A stretch of DNA of 34,480 nt from Flavobacteriaceae bacterium ASP10-09a (GCA_000981625.1 LAQA01000026.1:1-34480), one strand, 5' to 3'. Shown: positions 1 to 10,170, numbered from the stretch's first letter. Numbers and translations: made by a program. The notes: generated by a model not told the origin, from the letters alone.

Positions 1-1
1 A

Positions 2-1417
2 CCTATTCGTTTTTTTGACAATACAAAATCAGGAGCATTGGTTTCTAGGATAATGAGTGATGTTGAAGGTGTTCGAAATTTAATAGGAACCGGTTTGGTT
101 CAATTAGTTGGTGGAACAATTACTGCGGTAATATCTATGATACTACTAATTCAAATTAGTCCGTCTATGACCTTTTTTGTATTGGTACCTGTGGCTATTT
201 TTGGAATAGTTGCTTTAAACGCGTTCAAATATATTCGCCCTATTTTTAGAAATAGAGGCGTTATTAATGCGGAAGTAAAAGGAAGATTAACGGAAACATT
301 GTCTGGGGTTAGAGTTATAAAAGCATTTAATGCAGAGCCACAAGAAAATGAAACGTTTGAAAAAGGAGTAGATAAGTTATTTCAAAATGTAAAAAAGAGT
401 TTAACGGCAACTGCAATTATGTCAAGCGCTGCTACTTTTTTATTAGGCCTTGCAACTACCGGAATTATGGGAATTGGTGGATATAAAATTATGACTGGAG
501 AATTGACGGTTGGAGAATTCTTATCCTTTACTTTTTTATTAGGTCTAATGATAGCACCAATTGTACAAATGAGTAATATTGGAAGTCAGTTAACAGAAGC
601 ATTGGCAGGTCTAGACAGAACAGAAGAATTGATGAATATGTCTGCAGAGGAGGACGATGAAAATAGAACAATAGAATTAGAAAATATGGAAGGAGCACTT
701 GTTTTTGACAATGTTTCTTTTGCATATGAGGAAGGAAAAGAAGTATTAAATAATATTAGTTTTCAAGTGCCTTCTGGATCAGTAACAGCATTGGTTGGAA
801 GTTCTGGTTCAGGAAAATCGACCATTGCAGGATTGTCTGCTACTTTTTTAAATCCAGAGTCTGGTAAAATCACCATAGATAACCAAGATTTAGCCAATGT
901 AAAATTGTCTAGCTATCGTAAACATTTAGGTGTGGTTCTACAAGATGAATTTTTATTTGAAGGAACCATTAGAGAAAATATTTTATTTCCAAGACCAAAT
1001 GCAACAGAAGAAGAGTTACAGAATGCTGTAAAAGCTGCATATGTAAGTGAATTTACAGATCGTTTTGATGATGGTCTAGATACATTAATAGGAGAAAGAG
1101 GCGTGAAGTTATCTGGTGGTCAACGTCAGCGTTTGGCAATTGCAAGAGCAATTTTGGCAGACCCAAAAATTATAATTTTAGATGAAGCAACTTCTAGTTT
1201 AGATACAGAGAGTGAATCTTTAATTCAAAAAAGTTTATCTGAATTGGTAAAAGATAGAACCACTATTGTAATTGCGCACAGATTAAGCACTATTAAACAA
1301 GCAAATCAAATATTAGTAATAGAAGCTGGTAGTATTGTTGAAAGAGGAACACATGATGTTTTGATCGCAGCAAAAGGAAGATATTTTGATTTGTATACGT
1401 ATCAATCAAAAATTTAA
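2..1417 (+). CDS. ABC transporter ATP-binding/permease protein, MsbA-like exporter (5'-truncated by window edge)
   Basis: Frame is open from base 2 (PIRFFDNTKSGALVSRIMSDVEG...), so the listed TTG at 38 is not the true start. TM domain followed by Walker A GSSGSGKS, signature LSGGQRQR, Walker B IIILDEATSSLD and H-loop IAHRLST. Confidence 0.95.
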   Translation, partial: PIRFFDNTKSGALVSRIMSDVEGVRNLIGTGLVQLVGGTITAVISMILLIQISPSMTFFVLVPVAIFGIVALNAFKYIRPIFRNRGVINAEVKGRLTETLSGVRVIKAFNAEPQENETFEKGVDKLFQNVKKSLTATAIMSSAATFLLGLATTGIMGIGGYKIMTGELTVGEFLSFTFLLGLMIAPIVQMSNIGSQLTEALAGLDRTEELMNMSAEEDDENRTIELENMEGALVFDNVSFAYEEGKEVLNNISFQVPSGSVTALVGSSGSGKSTIAGLSATFLNPESGKITIDNQDLANVKLSSYRKHLGVVLQDEFLFEGTIRENILFPRPNATEEELQNAVKAAYVSEFTDRFDDGLDTLIGERGVKLSGGQRQRLAIARAILADPKIIILDEATSSLDTESESLIQKSLSELVKDRTTIVIAHRLSTIKQANQILVIEAGSIVERGTHDVLIAAKGRYFDLYTYQSKI

Positions 1418-1489
1418 GAATTAGATTTTCTTGTTTTTGTAAACATCCTCTAATAAAAACGACTTTATAAATTATTATATACTAAAACT

Positions 1490-2257
1490 ATGAAAAAACG
1501 TACGCTATTAATTATTTTTTCTATTGTGATAGTTTCTTGTACAAATAAATCTAAAAAGGATTTAGAAACAGAAACAATTGTTGAAGTTAATAAAGAGGTT
1601 TTTCCTATAGAATTAGAAAAGGTTTTTGATAAACATGGAAGTGTTAATACTTGGAGAAAAGCACAAACCTTGTCTTTTAATAAAGGTGAAGAGATTCATA
1701 CAGCTGATTTACATTCTAGAAAAACCGTAATTAATACTCCAAATTATTCTTTAGGTTTTGATGGTAAAGATGTTTGGTTAGATGAAGTTGAAAAAGGAGT
1801 TTATAAAGGGAATCCTACTTTTTATTATAATCTATATTTCTATTTTTATGCAATGCCTTTTGTATTGGCTGATGATGGAATTATCTATAAAAAAGTTAAT
1901 GATTTAGTTTTTGAAGGAAGAAAGTATCCTGGTTATAAAATTTCCTACAAAACAAATATTGGTTCTTCGCCTGATGATAATTATAAGGTGTATTTCAACC
2001 CGAAAACCTATCAAATGGAATGGTTAGCATACACAGTAACTTTTACCTCTAAAGAATCTAATAATGATTATCATCTTATAAAATATAATAAATGGGAAGA
2101 TGTAGATGGTTTTTTGTTGCCAAAAGAAATTACTTGGTATAAAATGGATGAAAAAGGAATGCCAACAAAACCCGAAAAATCTGCAACAGAATTTACATTA
2201 CCATTGGTAAGTAAAGGTAAATTAGCAGATTCTTTTTTTGAGAAAATAGTGGAATAG
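1490..2257 (+). CDS. Lipoprotein, DUF6503-like family
   Basis: Signal peptide with lipobox (MKKRTLLIIFSIVIVSC). The body resembles the DUF6503 lipoproteins of Flavobacteriia. Confidence 0.65.
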   Translation: MKKRTLLIIFSIVIVSCTNKSKKDLETETIVEVNKEVFPIELEKVFDKHGSVNTWRKAQTLSFNKGEEIHTADLHSRKTVINTPNYSLGFDGKDVWLDEVEKGVYKGNPTFYYNLYFYFYAMPFVLADDGIIYKKVNDLVFEGRKYPGYKISYKTNIGSSPDDNYKVYFNPKTYQMEWLAYTVTFTSKESNNDYHLIKYNKWEDVDGFLLPKEITWYKMDEKGMPTKPEKSATEFTLPLVSKGKLADSFFEKIVE

Positions 2258-2295
2258 TTTGCAGTTTTATAGGAGTATTTAGTAGCGGGTTAAAT

Positions 2296-2838
2296 TTATT
2301 TTAAGTGAGAAATAATCTTATCATAAACAGAAACATAATATTCATGAAACCTTGGGAGCAAAACGTTTTCAAGGTTTTTTGTTTCCTTTAAAATTTTTAA
2401 ATTCCATAATTCTAAACCTGCAACTTCTTCTTCCTGCATTGTTAATGCTGAAACAGAAACTTTTAATTCGGCAATAAAAACATGATGATGTTCATTATCT
2501 TGAATTCCGTTTTCATGGGTAACTTGATGAATTCTTGTTCCGATTTTAATGAGGTCTTTGTCGTTTAATTGCAAACCAATTTCTTCGAAAATCTCTCTTT
2601 TTGCAGCTTCTAAAATTTCTTCTCCAGCAGCAATATGTCCTGCAACGGAAATATCCCAAATACCTGGGAATACCTTTTTAGTGAGCGCTCTTTTTTGAAG
2701 TAGTATTTTTTTATCCGAAGTAAATAACCAAATATGGACAGTTGCGTGAAACCAGCCATTTTTGTGAGCTTCAGATTTTAAGGCTGTTTTTTGGGTTGGT
2801 TTTCCTTCCGGAGTTAAAATATCTATGAGTTCGTCCAT
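2296..2838 (-). CDS. NUDIX hydrolase (IDI/YfcD-like)
   Basis: NUDIX box GHIAAGEEILEAAKREIFEEIG; N-terminal MDELIDILTPEGKPTQ typical of the YfcD/IDI-like group. Confidence 0.9.
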   Translation of the reverse strand: MDELIDILTPEGKPTQKTALKSEAHKNGWFHATVHIWLFTSDKKILLQKRALTKKVFPGIWDISVAGHIAAGEEILEAAKREIFEEIGLQLNDKDLIKIGTRIHQVTHENGIQDNEHHHVFIAELKVSVSALTMQEEEVAGLELWNLKILKETKNLENVLLPRFHEYYVSVYDKIISHLK

Positions 2839-2844
2839 AATTTT

Positions 2845-2884
2845 AAAGACACGAATTTTACTAATCAGTAAAATTCGTGTCTTT
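2845..2884 (-). terminator. 18-bp perfect inverted repeat with 4-nt loop between the M42 peptidase and NUDIX genes
   Basis: AAAGACACGAATTTTACT (2845-2862), AATC, AGTAAAATTCGTGTCTTT (2867-2884). Read directly. Confidence 0.7.
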
Positions 2885-2890
2885 CTTTAT

Positions 2891-3979
2891 TTAATCAAAA
2901 TAAGAAAAAGTTTCTCCGTCTTTGATTTTTAAAAGTGTTTCATAAATCATTTTAATCACATTTTCTACATCATCTCTATGCACCATTTCTACAGTGGTGT
3001 GCATGTATCTTAATGGTAAAGAAATCAATGCAGAAGCAACTCCGCCATTACTATAAGCAAAAGCATCTGTATCTGTTCCTGTTGCTCTTGAAAGTGCAGA
3101 ACGTTGAAAAGGAATTTTATTTGCTTCAGCAGTTTCTGTAATTAAATCGCGTAATTTTTGTTGTACAGCTGGTGCATATGCAATCACTGGACCTTTACCC
3201 ATCTCTAAATGGCCTTCTTTTTTTACATCAATCATAGGCGTAGTCGTGTCATGAGTAACATCTGTAACAATAGCAACATTTGGTTTTATTGTTTGTGTAA
3301 TCATTTCAGCTCCACGTAAGCCAATTTCTTCTTGTACAGAGTTTGTAATGTACAATCCGAAAGGCAATTCTTTCTTATTTTCTTTTAATAAACGAGCTAC
3401 TTCAGCAATCATAAAACCACCCATTCTATTATCTAAAGCTCTACAAACAAATTTATCTCCGTTTAAAATATGAAATTCATCTGGATAGGTAATTACACAA
3501 CCAACATGAACGCCTAATTTTTCAACTTCTGCTTTTGTCGCACAACCTGTATCGATAAAAATATTATCTGGTTTTGGTGCTTCTTCATTAGATTTATCTC
3601 TTGTGTGAATTGCTGGCCACCCAAAAACTCCTTTTACAATTCCGTTTTTAGTATGAATATTTACAATTTTACTTGGTGCAATTTGATGATCTGAACCACC
3701 ATTTCTAATCACATAAATCAATCCATTATCAGATATATAATTAACATACCAAGAAATTTCATCTGCATGCCCTTCAATGACTACTTTATATTTTGCATCT
3801 GGATTTATAACTCCTACAGCAGAACCATACGTATCTGTAATAAAAGTGTCCACATAAGGTTTTAGATAATCCATCCAAATTTTCTGACCTTCCCATTCGT
3901 ATCCAGTAGGGGCAGCATTATTTAAATATTTTTCTAAAAATGTAAGCGATTTTTTATTTAAAATTGATTTTTTTGCCAT
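2891..3979 (-). CDS. M42 family metallopeptidase (glutamyl aminopeptidase/endoglucanase-like)
   Basis: Metal-site motifs GHADEI, RALDNRMGG, VQEEIGLRGA and DVTHD. Confidence 0.92.
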   Translation of the reverse strand: MAKKSILNKKSLTFLEKYLNNAAPTGYEWEGQKIWMDYLKPYVDTFITDTYGSAVGVINPDAKYKVVIEGHADEISWYVNYISDNGLIYVIRNGGSDHQIAPSKIVNIHTKNGIVKGVFGWPAIHTRDKSNEEAPKPDNIFIDTGCATKAEVEKLGVHVGCVITYPDEFHILNGDKFVCRALDNRMGGFMIAEVARLLKENKKELPFGLYITNSVQEEIGLRGAEMITQTIKPNVAIVTDVTHDTTTPMIDVKKEGHLEMGKGPVIAYAPAVQQKLRDLITETAEANKIPFQRSALSRATGTDTDAFAYSNGGVASALISLPLRYMHTTVEMVHRDDVENVIKMIYETLLKIKDGETFSYFD

Positions 3980-4131
3980 TATTTATATTTTTATAAAAAT
4001 TGATTCTTTCTTGATAAATGTAAAAATAATGCGTTTTTTTAGGATTTACATTAAAAAAAGCACAAAAAAGTGTAACAAAACTTCTTACTTTTACACTAAT
4101 CACGAAAGTAAAAATCACTAAAACCAAGAAT

Positions 4132-5019
4132 ATGAAGTTAGTCATTGAAAATTTAACCAAGACATATAAAAACGGTGTTAAAGCTATTGACGATTTAAGT
4201 ATCGAAATTGGCACAGGTATGTTTGGATTATTAGGTCCAAATGGAGCTGGTAAATCATCATTGATGAGAACTATTGCTACTTTACAAAGTCCTGATTCTG
4301 GTTCTATTACTTTTGGTGATATTAATGTTTTAGAAGACAATATGTCTTTAAGAAAAGTGCTTGGATATTTACCTCAATCTTTTGGCGTGTATCCTAAAAT
4401 GTCTGCAGAAGATTTGCTAGATTATTTTGCGACTTTAAAAGGAATTTCTAATACATCAGAAAGAAAAGCAATTGTAAAAGAGGTGTTAGAAATCACTAAT
4501 TTATATGATGTAAGAAACAAATATGTTGCAGGGTATTCTGGCGGAATGAAACAGCGTTTTGGTATTGCCCAATTATTGTTAAACAACCCAAAACTAATTA
4601 TTGTTGATGAACCAACTGCAGGTTTAGATCCAGCAGAAAGACATCGTTTTTTAAATGTTTTACGTGAAGTTGGTACAAATACAACGGTGATTTTCTCTAC
4701 TCATATTGTTGACGATGTAAAAGAGTTGTGTAATGAAATGGCAATTTTAAATGGAGGTAAAATATTAAAACACACAACGCCATTAGAAGCAACACAAGAA
4801 ATAGCAGGTACAATCTGGACAAAGATTGTTTCTAGAGATGAATTAGAAGAAGCAGAAAAAGTATTCAATATTTTATCTTCTAATTACAATCAAGACGATA
4901 CCTTAAATATTAGAGTGCATGCTTCAGAAAAACCAGGAGAAGATTTTGAGCAAGGAACACCACAATTAGATGATGTATATTTCATCGCATTAAAACAAGA
5001 TGAACCTGTTATTGCATAA
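4132..5019 (+). CDS. ABC transporter ATP-binding protein
   Basis: GPNGAGKSS Walker A, YSGGMKQRF signature, LIIVDEPTAGLDP Walker B, STHIVDD. Confidence 0.95.
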   Translation: MKLVIENLTKTYKNGVKAIDDLSIEIGTGMFGLLGPNGAGKSSLMRTIATLQSPDSGSITFGDINVLEDNMSLRKVLGYLPQSFGVYPKMSAEDLLDYFATLKGISNTSERKAIVKEVLEITNLYDVRNKYVAGYSGGMKQRFGIAQLLLNNPKLIIVDEPTAGLDPAERHRFLNVLREVGTNTTVIFSTHIVDDVKELCNEMAILNGGKILKHTTPLEATQEIAGTIWTKIVSRDELEEAEKVFNILSSNYNQDDTLNIRVHASEKPGEDFEQGTPQLDDVYFIALKQDEPVIA

Positions 5020-5025
5020 TTAGAA

Positions 5026-5051
5026 TGTCAGTTCGAGCGCAGTCGAGAACT
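5026..5051. repeat. Short palindromic intergenic repeat of the GTTCGAGCGCAGTCGAGAAC type seen in Flavobacteria
   Basis: tgtcagttcgagcgcagtcgagaact between the ABC ATPase and permease/M1 genes. Matches my recollection of a widespread Bacteroidetes intergenic repeat; not searched. Confidence 0.5.
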
Positions 5052-5092
5052 AAAACTACACAATTTAACAGTTCAACTTTTACACAACACTT

Positions 5093-8000
5093 ATGTTTTC
5101 TACAATATTTAAGCAAGAATTAAAGTACTGGTTTAAGAAGCCAGCTTTTTATATTTATTTGGCGATATTTTTCATTATTGCCTTACTTTTCTCAGCAAGT
5201 TCTGCAGGGTTTTTCGATTTTTCAACAGAAACAACAGGTTCTGCATCCATTGTAAATTCTCCTTCTGGCGTTGCAGGGTTGTTTAACTTAATGTCTATTT
5301 TAATTTTTTTCCTCTTTCCATCTATTATTGGAGTTTCGGTTTACAGAGATTATAAAAGCGAAATGCATACCATTTTGTATTCGTATCCGTTTACAAAAGC
5401 CAATTATTTATTTGCTAAGTTTTTAAGTTCAATTTGCATTGTAACCTTAATTGTGTTATCAATTGGTATTGCTATGTTTATAGGATTCAGATTACCAGGA
5501 ACAAATTCAGAGATTGTTGGAGCATTTGATTTTAAATCGTATTTCAATGCATATACTGTTTATATTTTACCAAATGTTTTATTGTTTGGAGCTATTGTTT
5601 TTGGAGTCGTAACTTTTACACGAAATATTGCTGCCGGTTTTATTACTGTTATTCTTTTGCTATTTGTGCAAGGATTAATGGAAAGCTTATTGTCTGATCC
5701 AGAGAATAGATATTTAGCGGCAATTGTAGATCCGTTTGGAGGAGCTGCTTCTAATTATTATACGCGTTATTGGACGGTTTCTGAACAAAACGAATTGCAC
5801 TTACCAGTAAAAGGAGTTGTTTTATACAATCGTTTTTTATGGTTAGGAGTTGGCATTTTTGTTTTTGGATTGGTGTATAAATTCTTTTCTTTTACTCAGA
5901 ATGCACTCTCATTTTCATTTAGAAAAAAGAAATCAGAAAGAGCAACAAAATCTAATTTTGGCGGAATTACAAGAATCAATTTACCGAAAGTTAGTTATGA
6001 TTATTCTTTTCTGCAAAACTTAAAAACAACATGGAAACTTTCTAATATCGATTTAAAATACATTGTTAAAAGTTGGCCTTTTATCAGTATTGTTTTAGTC
6101 GGATTAATAATTATACTAATTGCCTTATCCGAAGTTGGTAATTTATTTGGTACCGCAACACTTCCGGTAACCTGGAAAATGCTAAGTCAAGGAGGTTCGT
6201 TTACGGTAGCTATCAATATTTGTACATTTTTATATGCCGGAATGTTAATTCATAGAGCAAAAATTGCAAGAGCAGATCACTTAATAGATGTAACTCCAAT
6301 TCCTAACTGGGCGTTGTTATTGTCTAAATTAATTGCGTTGGTAAAAATGCAAATCGTGTTATTGTCGGTAATTATGATTGCAGGAATCGCTTTTCAAATC
6401 TATAAAGGATATTTCGATTTTGAAATTGGGCACTATATAAAGGAACTTTTTGGTTTAAGGTTGATAAACTATATCGTTTGGGCACTATTGGCATTATTTG
6501 TTCAAACAATCATTAGAAATCCATACTTAGGTTTATTTGTATTGATTGTGTTATCAATCGGAATTCCGTTATTAGGGTTTGCAGGAGTAGAGCAATCTAT
6601 CTTTAAATACAACCAAGGTCCTGGATTTAATTATTCTGACATGAATGGTTATGGAGCATCTTTATGGGTCTATTTCTACTATAAGATCTATTGGGTTTTT
6701 GGCGGATTACTATTATTAATTACTGCGGCTTTATTTTGGGTTCGTGGAATTCCGAATTCATTTAAAGAACGTTTTTCAATTGCTAAAAGCCGTTTTAAAG
6801 GATTGACTATCGCTGGTTTTATTTTATCATTTATGGCATTTTTATATCTAGGATTCTCTACTTATAAAGAGAATAATTTAGACAATAAAAGAATGTCATC
6901 TAAAGAAAGAGAGCAGAGTAGAGTAGATTGGGAAAAAACGTACAAGAAATTCGAGAACTATGCGCAGCCAAGAATTATTGCTGTGAATACTGAAATGAAT
7001 ATTTTTCCGAAGAAAAGAAATTTTGAAGCTTCTACAATAATGACAATGGTAAATAAAACCGATGTTGCTATCGATAGTATTTTCTTAAATCATAACGGAT
7101 ACCCAAGTACTTTTGAGTTTAGTTTGCAAAATACATTGGTTTTAGAAGATTCTATTCAGAATTTTGATATTTATAAGTTTGATAAAAAGATTCAGCCAGG
7201 AGATACCTTAACATTGTCGGTTGCTATTCATAATAAGAAAAATACGTCATTAAGAAGTAATTCTAATGTTATCGAAAACGGAACATTTATCAATAATGGA
7301 ATTTTCCCAACATTAGGCTATTCAACTAGAGGAGAATTAACAGACAATAAAACGCGCAAGAAATTTGGTTTAGGCGAGAATGATTTAAAACCACATCCAT
7401 CAGATTCTACAGCTTTAGGAGATACGTATATTTCTAAAGATTCAGATTGGATCAATTTCGAAGCAACCGTTTCTACATCCGAAGATCAAATTGCTATTGC
7501 TCCAGGATATTTACAAAAAGAATGGGTAAAAGAGGGGCGAAAGTACTTCCACTATAAAATGGATAGCAAGATTTTAAATTTCTACGCATTTAACTCAGGA
7601 AGATATGAGGTTAAAAAAGAAATGTGGAAAGGAATTAGTTTAGAAATTTATTATCATAAAACACATGATTATAATTTAGATCGTATGATGAATGGAATGA
7701 AAGCATCATTAGATTATAATTCAAAGAACTTTAGTCCTTATGAACATACACAATTAAGAATTATTGAGTTTCCAAAAACCGGAGGAGGATTTGCCCAGGC
7801 TTTTCCAAATACAATTCCGTTTTCTGAAGCGATTGGTTTTATTGCTGATGTAGATGATTCTAAAGATGGTGGTGTTGATTATCCTTTTGCAATTACGGTT
7901 CATGAAGTTGCACATCAATGGTGGGCGCACCAAGTAATTGGAGCAGACGTTTTAGGTGCCACAATGTTATCAGAAAGTGTCTCTGAATATGTTTCTTTAA

Positions 8001-8743
8001 AAGTATTAGAACATCAGCAAGGAAAATCTAAAATGCGTAAATTCTTAAAGAAAGCTTTAGATGATTACTTAACCCAAAGAACTTTAGAACGTAAAAGAGA
8101 AAACCCGTTAATGTATAATGACGGTCAAGGGTATATTCGTTATCAAAAAGGATCTTTAGTGTTGTATGCGTTGAGCGATTATATCGGTGAAGAGAATTTA
8201 AACGGAGCTTTAAAGAAATATGTAGAAAAGGTGAAATTTCAAGAACCGCCCTACACAACGTCTATAGAAATGGTTGATTATATAAGAGAGGCAACTCCCG
8301 ATTCTTTAAAATATGTAATTAAAGACATGTTTGAAACGATTACTTTATATAGAAACAGAATTATAGATGCAAAAACGACTGAATTAGAGAACGGAAAGTA
8401 TCAAGTAGATATAGAGTTTGAGGTTTCTAAATACAGAAATGATGAGAAAGGGAAAAAGTTTTATGGCGAAAAAGTAGGTGACACTTTAACCTATAAAACC
8501 GAAAAAATGACCAAACCAATTTTGTCTGTTCATTTAGAAGATTATATCGATATTGGTATTTTTACAGAAGAGGAAGTTGATGGAGAAAAGAAAGAAATAG
8601 AACTGTATTTAAAGAAACATAAAATTACGGCCATACATAATAAGCTTACTATTATCGTTGATAAAAAACCTGTTGAGGTTGGTGTCGATCCTTATAATAA
8701 ATTGATTGACACAGAGTCTGATGATAACAGAAGAAAATTATAA
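5093..8743 (+). CDS. ABC transporter permease fused to M1 family aminopeptidase
   Basis: Multiple TM segments over about the first 590 aa, then a gluzincin domain with HEVAHQWW (codons from 7901) and a downstream SESVSEYVSLKVLE glutamate helix. Confidence 0.93.
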   Translation: MFSTIFKQELKYWFKKPAFYIYLAIFFIIALLFSASSAGFFDFSTETTGSASIVNSPSGVAGLFNLMSILIFFLFPSIIGVSVYRDYKSEMHTILYSYPFTKANYLFAKFLSSICIVTLIVLSIGIAMFIGFRLPGTNSEIVGAFDFKSYFNAYTVYILPNVLLFGAIVFGVVTFTRNIAAGFITVILLLFVQGLMESLLSDPENRYLAAIVDPFGGAASNYYTRYWTVSEQNELHLPVKGVVLYNRFLWLGVGIFVFGLVYKFFSFTQNALSFSFRKKKSERATKSNFGGITRINLPKVSYDYSFLQNLKTTWKLSNIDLKYIVKSWPFISIVLVGLIIILIALSEVGNLFGTATLPVTWKMLSQGGSFTVAINICTFLYAGMLIHRAKIARADHLIDVTPIPNWALLLSKLIALVKMQIVLLSVIMIAGIAFQIYKGYFDFEIGHYIKELFGLRLINYIVWALLALFVQTIIRNPYLGLFVLIVLSIGIPLLGFAGVEQSIFKYNQGPGFNYSDMNGYGASLWVYFYYKIYWVFGGLLLLITAALFWVRGIPNSFKERFSIAKSRFKGLTIAGFILSFMAFLYLGFSTYKENNLDNKRMSSKEREQSRVDWEKTYKKFENYAQPRIIAVNTEMNIFPKKRNFEASTIMTMVNKTDVAIDSIFLNHNGYPSTFEFSLQNTLVLEDSIQNFDIYKFDKKIQPGDTLTLSVAIHNKKNTSLRSNSNVIENGTFINNGIFPTLGYSTRGELTDNKTRKKFGLGENDLKPHPSDSTALGDTYISKDSDWINFEATVSTSEDQIAIAPGYLQKEWVKEGRKYFHYKMDSKILNFYAFNSGRYEVKKEMWKGISLEIYYHKTHDYNLDRMMNGMKASLDYNSKNFSPYEHTQLRIIEFPKTGGGFAQAFPNTIPFSEAIGFIADVDDSKDGGVDYPFAITVHEVAHQWWAHQVIGADVLGATMLSESVSEYVSLKVLEHQQGKSKMRKFLKKALDDYLTQRTLERKRENPLMYNDGQGYIRYQKGSLVLYALSDYIGEENLNGALKKYVEKVKFQEPPYTTSIEMVDYIREATPDSLKYVIKDMFETITLYRNRIIDAKTTELENGKYQVDIEFEVSKYRNDEKGKKFYGEKVGDTLTYKTEKMTKPILSVHLEDYIDIGIFTEEEVDGEKKEIELYLKKHKITAIHNKLTIIVDKKPVEVGVDPYNKLIDTESDDNRRKL

Positions 8744-9410
8744 ATTGATAACAAAACAAACAAAAACAACAATTGCTTCCATTGCTTTTTTAGCAGTTGT
8801 TGTTTTACATGTATTGGGATTATTATTTAGTGAGAAAATTGCCTTTATAAGCAAGCCTTTTTTAATTACAACTTTAGTGATTGTCTATTTAGTTGCCGTT
8901 AAAAAACCAAGCTTTTGGTATGTTTCAGCTTTGTTCTTTTCTTTTTGGGGGGATGTTTTACTGCTCTTTAAAAACCACTTTTTTGTATACGGATTAGCTT
9001 CTTTTTTATTGGCACATTTAATGTATATTAAAATAACGGCTTCTATTATAAAGAAAGTTAGCTTTCAAAAAGTAGTATTAGCTTCTTTGCCATTTGTGGT
9101 GTTTCTATTTTCTTTTTTGTATTTGATAATTGACAATCTTGGAGAAATGAAAATTCCTGTAATTTTTTATGGAGTTGTAATTTCTTCTTTTGGAGCCCTT
9201 TCTTTTTTAAATTATATGCAAGAAAAAAACACAGCAAATTCATGGCTTTTTTTAGGAACTATTATTTTTATAATTTCTGATAGTTTAATTGCGCTTAACA
9301 AATTTTACGAGCCAAAAGAATTTTATGCTATAAGTATAATGTTAACTTATATTGTTGCACAATATTTAATTTGTCGCGCTATAATTGCTAAAACTGCTCA
9401 CCAAGAATAA
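8721..9410 (+). CDS. YhhN/TMEM86 family protein (lysoplasmalogenase-like)
   Basis: Polytopic membrane protein with SFWGDVLLLF and FIISDSLIALNKF motifs. ATG at 8721 (MITEENYKL) preferred over the TTG at 8706; overlaps the M1 ORF by 23 nt. Confidence 0.8.
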   Translation: MITEENYKLITKQTKTTIASIAFLAVVVLHVLGLLFSEKIAFISKPFLITTLVIVYLVAVKKPSFWYVSALFFSFWGDVLLLFKNHFFVYGLASFLLAHLMYIKITASIIKKVSFQKVVLASLPFVVFLFSFLYLIIDNLGEMKIPVIFYGVVISSFGALSFLNYMQEKNTANSWLFLGTIIFIISDSLIALNKFYEPKEFYAISIMLTYIVAQYLICRAIIAKTAHQE

Positions 9411-9546
9411 AGAACTGTTTTCAATTTTTGGTTATGGTTGCTGACAATAATTTTCAACTTTATGGAAAACAATTAAATCAATTTATTTTGTTAGAGATAC
9501 AAACAAATAAATAATAGTATTTTAGCACACTTAAAAAAATCATAAT

Positions 9547-10071
9547 TTGCTCAATTTCATAAGATATAAAAGATATTTTTTAAAGAAGCAGTTTCGAAAG
9601 GTTCTCCTAGAAAAAGAGAATAATAGAGTTGTTTCACAAAAAGAAATAAAAACGGTTGCTATTTTAACTACAGATGAAATTTCTAATTGGGTAAATATAA
9701 AAGAGGAGGTAGAAAAGTTATTAAATATTAGAAATGCTAAAATTTATAGTTTTAGACCTCATAAAAAAAATCAAGAAGTTTCTTACAAACACTTTTCTGA
9801 AATAGATTTTAGTTGGAACGGAAACATTAGCCAGCCAAATTTCAAAAACTTTATAGACGAACCGTTTGATTTATTAATTGGATACTTCAGTAAGAAAAAT
9901 TGGTATTTAGAAAATGCAGTTTTAAGGTCTAATGCCACATTTAAGGTTGGTATTTCGAAAGTAAATCAGCGTTTGTATGATATTGAAATTGCAGAAGTTC
10001 CAATTAAAACAGATATGTTTCTTTCGGAGCTAAAGAAATATTTAAAAATTTTAAAAAAAATAAAAAATTAA
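9547..10071 (+). CDS. DUF6913-like protein of unknown function
   Basis: 174 aa ORF just upstream of dapA. In-frame stop at 9532-9534 leaves TTG 9547 as the only plausible N-terminal start. Confidence 0.65.
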   Translation: MLNFIRYKRYFLKKQFRKVLLEKENNRVVSQKEIKTVAILTTDEISNWVNIKEEVEKLLNIRNAKIYSFRPHKKNQEVSYKHFSEIDFSWNGNISQPNFKNFIDEPFDLLIGYFSKKNWYLENAVLRSNATFKVGISKVNQRLYDIEIAEVPIKTDMFLSELKKYLKILKKIKN

Positions 10072-10170
10072 ACTTCAAACCTAAAGTTGTTTATTCTTTA
10101 TAAGAATTCAATATTTCACTTTTTAATCAATTGTAATATTGTAATTTTACTCTCGTAAAAATTAAAAATA

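Noticed and set aside
528-725. 65-aa minus-strand ORF
   Set aside because: Antisense to the MsbA-like gene; AT-rich shadow ORF.
3954-4340. 128-aa minus-strand ORF
   Set aside because: Overlaps the ABC ATPase N-terminus and M42 start antisense; low-complexity composition, no family motif.
8028-8258. 76-aa minus-strand ORF
   Set aside because: Antisense to the M1 domain; no recognisable family.
9419-9472. Possible inverted repeat gttttc...gaaaac in the YhhN-DUF6913 gap
   Set aside because: Only 6-bp ends over a 54-bp span with poor internal pairing; expected by chance in AT-rich DNA.
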